Of a stretch of 64,000 nt of DNA, positions 53,229-60,757 are shown one piece after another (the first letter of the stretch is position 1; the number at the start of each line of letters is the position of its first letter). Below the pieces are notes generated by a model, which saw nothing but the letters and a program-made list of their open reading frames with translations, searched no databases and had not been told where the DNA came from. Origin of the DNA: Hemerocallis citrina (taxonomy: Eukaryota; Streptophyta; Magnoliopsida; Asparagales; Asphodelaceae); assembly GCA_017893485.1 (NCBI GenBank), contig CM030358.1, positions 151,107,368 through 151,171,367 of the forward strand. The letters run 5' to 3'. The position numbers and the translations under genes are program-made.

Positions 53229-54340
53229 TGATGCTGTGTGTTTTTGGGGTGTGGGGCAACAAGTGTGAGTTCTTGTAATTAGTGTAGCGGAAACTATGGT
53301 ACTGGCGTTGATCCGATCCTAGCCCGTACGGTCGGCTCGGGAGTAGCAGGAGAGAGGTGGAGGCCAGGTGCTCGGCTCGGATCTTTGAGACTTGGCTCGG
53401 TTTTTTGTACCTGCACACTGCCTAGAAATACCGGGAGAAGTCCCGGCAACAGGTCCTCCAACGATTTAGTCAGTCACTGAGAAAGTAACAGTAGCTAGGG
53501 TTCAGGTGCGAAAAAGTTTATTAGCTTCAGAGGTGAGGAAGGGGTCTGGTATTTATAGGTAGGGGTAAACGGGTCTGAGACCCTAAGAGCATCTGTAGTC
53601 GTTGCAATGTAAAATATCCATATATGGATAAATAGAAATAGAAATCCCACTTTTGCTGCACTCGTGCAAAGCTATTTTTTAGCTATCTATATTATAATAT
53701 TAAGCGACGGCACATGATGTGCCGTCGGAGAGAAAAAAAAAAGTTAAAAAAATGAGCGAAAGCACGGAGAAAGCACGGACACAAAAAAAAAAAAAAAAAA
53801 AAAAAAAGCACCCGGAAATCCCGGACGGCACATGATGTGCCGTCCAACATTCCAGCATAATTGTTTTTGTCATTTTTCCATTTTTGGAAATTACAAAAAC
53901 ATTTTAGTTATTACAAAAAAATTACAAAAATTGCAAAAACATTTCAGAAATTGCAAAAAAATTCAAAAAATTATAAAAACATTTTCAAAAATTGCAAAAA
54001 AAAATTAAAAAATACAAATCCCTCCGGACGGCACATCATGTGCCGTCCGAGGATTTGGGGAGCGACGGTATTATTTTAATATGAAAAAAAACAAAAAAAT
54101 CACAGGACGGCACATGATGTGCCGTCACTCATATATGCATAAAAGTTATACGGATTCTCAAATATAGCAATCTACTGTAGCGATTTATCGATAATATGGA
54201 TAAATAGCAAACGACTGCAGCGGTTTTTCTGGCCAAAAATGCATATTATGAATAAATAGCGAACGACTACAGATGCTCTAACGGATCAGATCGGACATAT
54301 TTACCTGTGGGCCTAAATGGGCTGAAGTCCGTCTGACTCA
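53229..54340 (-). repeat. 5' LTR of element B, interrupted by MITE B
   Basis: On minus it runs TGAGTCAGACGG to CAGCATCA. After removing the MITE and one TAA the LTR is about 417 bp, the same as the LTR of element A (419 bp). A TATAAATA box on minus (53557-53550) probably drives gag-pol. Confidence 0.8.
53587..54278. mobile_element. Tourist-like MITE with four perfect palindromes (MITE B)
   Basis: A 692-bp element with long inverted ends GAGCATCTGTAGTCGTT, flanked by TAA (53584-53586 and 54279-54281). Inside, the palindrome made of arm GACGGCACAT, one central base and the complementary arm occurs at 53705-53727, 53823-53845, 54026-54048 (central base inverted) and 54106-54126; a half copy (GCGACGG) lies at 54062. 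Between them are A-rich runs, including 26 consecutive A at about 53783 and ATTACAAAAA-type repeats (53890-54000). It has no coding capacity. Confidence 0.88.
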
Positions 54341-54590
54341 TTCTAAATCTAAATTTTAATAGCTAGTTGCCTATATGATAGATCTGGCATCTGAATTAGG
54401 TCCAACACTCTATCCTATAGCAGCTCCGCATGTCCTATAAGTCCAACACTCTATCCTAAAATGAAGACCCACGGGATAATTTTAAATCTAAATTTTAATA
54501 GCTAGTTGACCATATGATATAGTATCTGGCATTTGAGTTATGTCCAACACTCTACCCTAAAATGGAGATCCACGGAATAATTTATGAGTA
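54341..54590. repeat. imperfect tandem duplication in host DNA
   Basis: TCTAAATCTAAATTTTAATAG or a close form begins at about 54342 and again at about 54484, each followed by CTAGTTG, CCAACACTCTA and a GGATAAT or GGAATAAT block. The unit is about 140 bases. Confidence 0.7.
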
Positions 54591-54877
54591 ATGCTTTACA
54601 CGCTATCTAATATACTATATTTAATTTGTACACTACTTAATATGACATTTCTGGTCATGAGTATTACATCAATCATTTTATTTTTATTTTATAAAAAAGT
54701 TAGCGTAGTTATCTGTTTCTCTGAAATGAGGAGTACTACTGGGAAAATGAAGGGTTTTGAAGAGGAAGAAGCTAATGCCATGGCTTCTCCTGAAGAGTGC
54801 AGCTACAAGTCTATTGAAGTGAGGAGATGTTGGTTTGTTGTTAGACTTGTAGCTATCAAGCTTAGTAGTTATTATTG
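54591..54877. other. host DNA with a short open frame
   Basis: An ATG at 54727 opens a 51-codon frame (MRSTTGKMKGFEEEEANAMA...) ending at 54881, at the edge of a Helitron-like element. I do not recognise it. It may be a small exon of the locus that also holds the CBL fragment. Confidence 0.2.
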
Positions 54878-55150
54878 CTAGTAATTTATAATTGCGATGT
54901 ATGTCTTAATAAATATATATTTTTTGAAGTAAAAATTTTGACGTTGTCTGGCTTCGAATCTAAGACCTCTTTAATATTAGTTATATATGGACAATGCACG
55001 TCTTAATAAGTCAATTTTTTTTTAAATAAAAACTCAACATAGTGAGAACTCGAACCTGAAACTTTTTTCATAATAGTTATGTACATGTGTCAAATGCATT
55101 AATAGATTTACAAATGACACTAAGACATTCCTCTATTATAATATTAGAGA
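54878..55150 (-). mobile_element. short Helitron-like element, second copy
   Basis: On minus it starts TCTCTAATATTATAATAG after an A and ends ATTACTAG, here followed by C instead of the usual T. It shares ends and several internal blocks with the element at 23881-24089. Confidence 0.48.
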
Positions 55151-55241
55151 TTAAAAATTATTATTATTATTATTTAATATATAAAAATTATGAGGGTTCA
55201 TTAATTGGGGCGAATAACTCTTGTTTTTGAATTGTTTACAG

Positions 55242-55310
55242 TGAATGAGGTGGAGGCGTTGTACGCGAGCTGTACAAGAAGTTGAGCTGCTCAAGATGTA
55301 CTCATACACA
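55242..55310 (+). pseudogene. fragment of a calcineurin B-like (CBL) calcium sensor exon
   Basis: After an acceptor (TTGTTTACAG) the sequence encodes VNEVEALY, then, after a one- or two-base shift, ELYKKLSCSR. Plant CBL proteins have the matching start of the first EF-hand region ('V-x-E-V-E-A-L-Y-E-L-F-K-K-L-S-S-S'), and an exon begins at this point in the family. The frameshift and lack of further EF hands mean it is only a fragment. It lies 360 bases upstream of NPP-2. Confidence 0.5.
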
Positions 55311-55363
55311 AGGTGATTACACTACACCTTCTGAATTGTAATTGTTTACACGTAGTAAATAAG

Positions 55364-55543
55364 TTAACTATTACTAGAGAGTGGACCCGGATCTCTCAAC
55401 GTGTAAAACAACAAAGGAATTAATTAACTAATACCAGAGAATCGACCCAAATCTCTTCACGTGTAGCAAAAAATTAACTATTACTAGAGAATTGACCCGA
55501 ATCTCTTCCCGTGTAAAACATGGATCTCTTATATTTAATTAAT
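55364..55543. repeat. 60-bp triplication upstream of NPP-2
   Basis: Three units start TTAACTATTACTAGAGA (55364), TTAACTAATACCAGAGA (55424) and TTAACTATTACTAGAGA (55484), exactly 60 bases apart. Each holds GACCC, AATCTCT or ATCTCT and a CGTGTA box; the box is AACGTGTA, CACGTGTA and CCCGTGTA in turn. They end about 130 bases before the NPP-2 ATG. Confidence 0.9.
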
Positions 55544-55611
55544 CAATAATTTAATCTCTTATAATCAATAACTAATTCGTCCAGTGTTCCCTAATCCTTT
55601 ATCTGCACCTC

Positions 55612-55618
55612 TATTTAA
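55612..55618 (+). promoter_or_regulatory. TATA-like box of NPP-2
   Basis: TATTTAA lies 55 bases before the ATG, after a pyrimidine-rich stretch. Spacing allows transcription start near 55645. Confidence 0.5.
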
Positions 55619-55672
55619 GACATTCAAGAATTCAAAGAAATCATATCTTACATAACAAAACTAGAACTAATA

Positions 55673-57067
55673 ATGTCTGAAGATTTCCCTCCAAACTCTT
55701 CAACTTTTCTCCTCCCAAAACAAAACAAACCTCCATCCTCCATCCTCCTCTCTTCCCTTGTAGTCATCACTCTTCTCTCCCTCGCCTCGGCCTTCTCATT
55801 CGCCTTCCTCTTCTTTTCCCCACCTACTCCCTCCACTTCCCACCGTACTACACTTACATCCAATCCCCCCGTCGTCGCGAAAAAGCTCCCCCATTCCACA
55901 GTCATCCTAGTCTCCGCTGATGGCTTCCGCTTTGGCTACCAATTCAAGACCCCAACCCCCAACATCGACCTTCTCATCGCTGGTGGTACGGAGGCCAAGC
56001 TCGGCCTAATCCCCGTCTTCCCTACCCTCACATTCCCCAACCATTACGCTATCGCTACCGGGCTCTACCCGGCCCATCACGGAATTGTTAACAACTACTT
56101 TACTGACCCTTCCAATGGTGAGGTCTTCACAACGTCCAACCATGACCCTAAATGGTGGCTCGGTGAGCCCATTTGGGAAACGGCCGTTAACCAGGGACAT
56201 AATGCTGCAGTCTACTTCTGGGCCGGGGGCGAGGTTAAAAAAGGGAAATGGACTTGTCCACCGAAATACTGCCCTAAGTACGACAAAACTGTAACGTTCG
56301 AGAAAAGGGTCGACAATGTGCTTAGCTACTTGGATCTCCCACAGGACGAAATCCCTATCATCACTGCACTCTACTTGTCGGACCCGGACAGTCAGGGACA
56401 TAAGTATGGACCCGATCACCCTGAAATCACCAAGGCTGTTGGTCATGTGGACAGTGTGATTGGTAGACTGATCGACGGACTAAAAGAAAGAGAAATTTTT
56501 GACGAGACTACTATAATTCTGTTAGGAGATCATGGAATGGTGACTACTTGTGACAGCAAGTATATTTATCTGGAGGAATTGGCACCGTGGATTTTTATTC
56601 CGAAGGATTGGGTGCAGAACAAGTGGCAGTTGCTCGAGATTCATCTACCGCCTACAGAGCCTGCAAACATAGTAGTTGATTTAATGAACATGGGGTTGAG
56701 GTCAGGAAAAGTTACGAATGGTGATAAGCTGAAAGTGTATCTTAAGGAGGATTTGCCAACACGGTTGCATTACTCGGCGAGCGACCGGATTACACCGATT
56801 GTTGGGCTAGTTGCCGAAGGTTACTCTGTGGGGTATAGTAAAGCAGACGACGGTGCAGGTTGCGCAGGAGTTCACGGTTATGATAATGAGTTGTTTTCGA
56901 TGAGGAGCATTTTTATAGGACATGGACCGAGGTTTAAGAAAGGGAAGAAGGTGCCGTCTTTTGAGAACGTAGAGGTGTACAACATAATTGCTTCCATTCT
57001 GGGGCTGCATGCAGCTCCGAATAATGGGACGTCTGCTGTTACCAATTCGGTACTTCTACCCGCTTAG
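55673..57067 (+). CDS. membrane-anchored nucleotide pyrophosphatase/phosphodiesterase (NPP-2)
   Basis: The single exon encodes a 464-residue paralogue of NPP-1, alignable from residue 75 on with only small gaps. All catalytic residues are present: Asp83 (SADGFRFG), nucleophile Thr120 (LTFPNHYAIATG), Asp239 and His243 (PDSQGHKYGP), Asp286-His287 (GDHGM) and His401 (GVHGYDNE). The N-terminus differs: residues 1-22 are polar and Pro-rich, followed by one hydrophobic span (about 24-48), with no cleavage site evident. That predicts a type II membrane protein with the enzyme domain in the lumen or outside. Such proteins hydrolyse nucleotide pyrophosphate or phosphodiester bonds; the substrate is not predictable here. 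A TATA-like box and a 60-bp triplication lie upstream. Confidence 0.94.
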   Translation: MSEDFPPNSSTFLLPKQNKPPSSILLSSLVVITLLSLASAFSFAFLFFSPPTPSTSHRTTLTSNPPVVAKKLPHSTVILVSADGFRFGYQFKTPTPNIDLLIAGGTEAKLGLIPVFPTLTFPNHYAIATGLYPAHHGIVNNYFTDPSNGEVFTTSNHDPKWWLGEPIWETAVNQGHNAAVYFWAGGEVKKGKWTCPPKYCPKYDKTVTFEKRVDNVLSYLDLPQDEIPIITALYLSDPDSQGHKYGPDHPEITKAVGHVDSVIGRLIDGLKEREIFDETTIILLGDHGMVTTCDSKYIYLEELAPWIFIPKDWVQNKWQLLEIHLPPTEPANIVVDLMNMGLRSGKVTNGDKLKVYLKEDLPTRLHYSASDRITPIVGLVAEGYSVGYSKADDGAGCAGVHGYDNELFSMRSIFIGHGPRFKKGKKVPSFENVEVYNIIASILGLHAAPNNGTSAVTNSVLLPA

Positions 57068-57146
57068 TGGTAGATTCTTGTTTGATGATGCAGGGGCTTT
57101 TTATGTGTCTAGCTAGCTAGTACTTCTGGTTTCAATGTGTTTGAGA

Positions 57147-57152
57147 AATAAA
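57147..57152 (+). terminator. probable polyadenylation signal of NPP-2
   Basis: AATAAA lies 80 bases past the stop codon, with TTTGTG-type U-rich elements before it. Confidence 0.55.
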
Positions 57153-57159
57153 GTATTCT

Positions 57160-58118
57160 TCTTATGTTTAACATATTTTCGCTAGCTATTTGCATGTATG
57201 AACGAATCAAATATGGATGTGGTCAATGTTATTTATAAATAATCCAACTTAATTTAATCTCAACTAAGCAAATTCATATTTGAGCTAGATTAACTATTCA
57301 TTTATAATTAACTAGTATAATGTACGTGTGATGCACACCTAAAAAGGTAAAGTCATCAAATTAAATGAATATATATTGAATAAGAAAAAAAATGGAATGT
57401 TTTGATTTGGGCACATTTATATTTGTTAAATATAGTTTGGACGTGTAGTACACGTGTTTATATAGTTACAAAGTTAGGGTTTGTTTGTTACAAACTCTAA
57501 CTCTCCCATTAAGTTTGGAAACATTTAAGTTGGGGATTGGAAAGGAATGGAATGAAAATAAATGGAGATGAATGGAAAAAAAGAGAAAGGAATGGATTAA
57601 CTTTATAAGTTGTGTGTGTTTGGCAACTGGTGGAATGGAATTGAATTTTTTTTTATTTTCATTTCCTAGTCTTGTTTGGCAAACAATGGAATACTATGGA
57701 GATGATACATAATTATAATTCACTATTTGGAAACATGTGTTGTCATGAACATATGTGAAACACATGTATCCATAGTTATGCTTCCTTTTTAATATAATAT
57801 TCTAGACTTTTTCAGTATTTAGTGTTTCATGGTGTCTCTGTTGGCAAGTCAGATTGAGATTCTTAGCTTTCATTACATACTTACTTGACCACTCTCTACT
57901 CCCCTTCAATAAATAATGAGTTTACCCCTTTTCATTTTGCTACCCCAATATAAGCAAGCAGCAAATAAGTAATCAGTTCATCAATTTGCAAATCTCGTAT
58001 AACGATTTGTAACCTTTATGTAATACATAATGTTAGTTTGCAGTAATCCCTTGCCAATTTTCTCATGTAGAACTAAATTCTAGGCAAATTGTTCAATTTT
58101 TCTGTATTCAATTCCAAC
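57160..58118. other. host DNA downstream of NPP-2
   Basis: AT-rich, with no gene. A CTAG|T boundary on minus at 57312 preceded by ATCACACGTACATTATA could be a third Helitron-like 3' end, but its other end was not found. A possible MITE-like pair (GTTTGGCAAC and GTTTGGCAAAC) lies at about 57610-57690. Confidence 0.4.
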
Positions 58119-58877
58119 TGATGCGGTTTGTTTTTGGTCGCAGTGTGGATGCACCAGGTGTGAGTTCGGACTCAATTTGTAATGAGGGAAGAGTACGGTG
58201 TCGGACGGTGAGCAAGAGGCTCGCTTCGGCGCTTGAGGATCGGCTCGGATGGCCTCGCCTCGAGTACCTGCAGACGGTCCTGAAATACTGGGATTTATCC
58301 CGGTGGCGGACCCTCCGACGATCTAGTCAGTCTCTGTGAGAGAGTAGCAGTAACTAGGGAAATTTAGGTGGCAAAGATTGATTACCTGAAAAGGTGGGTG
58401 AGGGTCTGGTATTTATAGGGAATTCCAACCGGATTTGGATCCGCTTGGGGGCCGGGTCTGAATCCGAAAGCCCATGGGCCTGACGTGGCAGGAGGCCCAG
58501 GGGGTTTAGGGCGGACGTGGCAGTGCCCAGAGTGGTATAGGGCTGACGTGGCAAAGCCCTAGGTAGTATTTGGAGCTGACATGGCTGATCATGGGGCTCT
58601 TGTGCCTCTGGGAGAATCGGATGGCCTAGGTTGTGCCAGGTCATCCTTATTCCTCGCTAGGCTGGGGGGACGGCCCGTGGGGTTGTCGCGGATTGGAGGC
58701 CGAGGGCCATCGAGGCTCGTCGGATATGAGGAGACCAGGTCTGTGGGGGTGAATATACGGCTCGGTGCCGAGGCTGTAGTGGTCCGGGGGCCGAGCCGGA
58801 TTGATTTTTATTGTCCGTTTCGAGTGAGCCATCCTGGGCCTTGGCTGGGCCCCAGGCCATTTTTACCCTACCACACA
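58119..58877 (-). repeat. 3' LTR of Tat element C
   Basis: On minus it runs TGTGTGGTAGGG to CCGCATCA; the left flank is CCAAC. A TATAAATA box on minus lies at 58417-58410, in the same context (CCAGACCC) as in element B. Confidence 0.78.
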
Positions 58878-58934
58878 AGCTCCCCACTCCTGCGGGGATG
58901 CGGGAGTTAGCCGTGGAGGAGTGTTTATGGTCGC

Positions 58935-59580
58935 GGAAATGGGATGGCGAATCGTTGGGCCTTCATGAGAAGGCTACCCTGGTGCCAGACCGAACCTCGA
59001 GCTGGTGAGGGATTATGGGTCGGCAAGGGTGATGGCGAGCCGTTGAGCCTTCCTGAGAAAACTACCCTGGTGCTAGACCGAACCTCGAGCTGGCGAGGAA
59101 TTATGGATCGGCAAGGGTGATGGCGAGCCGTTGAGCCTTCCTGAGAAGACTACCCTGGTGCTAGACCTAACCTCGAGCTGGCAAGGGATTAAGGGTCGGC
59201 AAGGGTGATGGCGGCCGTCGAGCCTTCCTGAGAAGACTACCCTGGTGCTAGACCGAACCTCGAGCTGGCGAGGGATTATGGGTCGGCAAGGACGATGGCG
59301 AGCCGTTGAGCCTTCCTGAGAAGACTGCCCTGGTGCTAGACCGAACCTCGAGCTGACGAGGGATTATGGGTCGGCAAGGGCGATGGCAAGCCGTCGAGCC
59401 TTCCTGAGAAGACTACCCTGGTGCTAGACCGAACCTCGAGCTGGCGAGGGATTATGGGTCGGCAAGGGTGATGGCGAGCCGTTGAGCCTTCCTGAGAAGA
59501 CTACCCTAGTGCTAGACCGAACCTCGAGCTGGCAAGGGATTATGGGTCGGCAAGGGTGATGGCGAATCGTGGTGCTTTAG
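58935..59580. repeat. 88-bp tandem array in element C
   Basis: AACCTCGAGCTGG recurs at 58993, 59081, 59169, 59256, 59344, 59432 and 59520 (87-88-bp spacing). Each unit includes GGGATTATGGGTCGGCAAGG and GCCTTCCTGAGAAGACTACC. Confidence 0.92.
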
Positions 59581-60596
59581 AGGGTTTGAGCGGGGTGGCC
59601 TTCTGTCTTTGCGGAGCATTGAAGGCGCTCCGGGATCTGTGCAATGTTCCAATTTTCTAGGGGCATTAATGGCGCCGCCTAATAAATGCATGGCGCTTAG
59701 GCTTCCGTCGTTTGGCTTTCCCAATGTCATAATGGCCGGTCTATGGGGGAGGTTATAAATACCCCTCTCCCCACAGCGGGTTTGATCACAGCAAGGGTGG
59801 TCCATCGGCCATCAGAGGTGTCTGCTTTGGCGGACGTCTGTCTCTTGCAAAATTTTGACCCTGAGAGCGTTGGACGGGTGGTCACTCTATTGCCTTGTTC
59901 TTCTCCCGTCCCTGACGGCCTCGATGTGAGTGTCAGGGTCGGGGGAGAACAAGACAGAAGAGATGGCGGCCGTAGTCCGGGCTCGGGGGACAAGGTACTG
60001 AAAGGTTTTAACCCTGGGGACCTCGGACTGGTGGTGACTTTGCCATCTGGATCCTTTTTCGGGTCGGACGGCCCTGACACGGCTGTTTGCCCGAGAAAGA
60101 TCCAGACGGGAGGGGTATCAACCGAATTCCGGACCTGGGGCAGAGGGGCCTCGGATAGATGGGTCGTCTCCGATCTCTATCTTCCTTCTGGTGCTGACGG
60201 TTTCTGATGGTCTATCAGCCCAAAGGAGTTAGAGATTGGAGGTGGGCCGATCTGCTTTCCGATAGGGTTCCAGGCGATGGTGGCTTTTCTCCCACCCTCG
60301 AACAGTTCGAGGTTTCGGTTGCCGAGGCCGTAAGCCCCGAGCTGCTCGCTGGTGAGAGGGGAGCCGACCGAGCCCTGGAGTCCGGGGCGCCTGTCTAAGG
60401 ACGGCGCCTTAAATCTTAAGTAAAAAATTTTCTCCGCCGAACACTTCATCCGAACCGACCTCTGTGTGGTCTCCAACCGGCGCTAGGTGACGTCAGCAGC
60501 GCCAGTTTCGAGGATGACGTGGCGCGATTCCATTGGTGGCAGACGCGCGCTATTCGAGGAACAGTAATGCAAAAATCGAGGCGTCACCTCTCTCTC
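59581..60596 (+). promoter_or_regulatory. spacer of element C with an upstream TATA module
   Basis: It includes GGGGCATTAATGGCGCC, then TATAAATA (59754-59761) followed by CCCCTCTCCCC, resembling the module at 35985 in element A. A 154-codon plus-strand frame follows (59743-60207) but has no recognised content and no counterpart in element A. The last 100 bases lead to the antisense gene promoter. Confidence 0.4.
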
Positions 60597-60604
60597 TATA
60601 AATA
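60597..60604 (+). promoter_or_regulatory. TATA box of the antisense gene in element C
   Basis: TATAAATA followed by TCCCCCCCTTCCCC, about 155 bases before the ATG. Spacing and the C-rich tract match element A (27048). The end of the leader (TTTGTTAGGCACAG|ATG) could be an acceptor of a leader intron. Confidence 0.65.
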
Positions 60605-60757
60605 TCCCCCCCTTCCCCATTCTGTTTATTTCTCTTCTGCTGTCTTCTTAAAAAGAAATCATACACTTCAGCGCTCGGCTTGACTGTTTAGCAGCACCGG
60701 CTCGTCAGTCCGAGGCAACCCAAAGGTTAGTTTGTAAGTTTCTTTTGTTAGGCACAG

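Larger units (their letters stand above)
40049..54340 (-). mobile_element. Tat-type Ty3/gypsy element B, 3' part lost
   Basis: On minus, from the right: a 5' LTR (53229-54340, split by MITE B), primer-binding site, gag, protease, reverse transcriptase, RNase H pair, integrase, and a 111-bp tandem array that stops at the junction with element A near 40,049. Its antisense gene and 3' LTR are absent. Two solo LTRs (41308-44622 and 48961-52334) lie in integrase and gag. The right flank is TTCTA, which does not match the ATATG left of element A, so the A-B unit is a fusion of two elements. Confidence 0.85.

Noticed and set aside
24236..54340. One 30-kb retrotransposon bounded by the LTRs at 24236 and 53229
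   Set aside because: It contains two separate pol regions, the outer 5-bp flanks do not match, and reverse transcriptase of the left copy stops abruptly at a repeat array. Two fused elements fit better.
57480..57700. A further MITE downstream of NPP-2
   Set aside because: GTTTGGCAAC-type motifs recur, but I could not define inverted ends or a target duplication.
59743..60207. A 154-codon gene in the spacer of element C
   Set aside because: No counterpart is kept in element A, and the ATG overlaps the TATA module itself.
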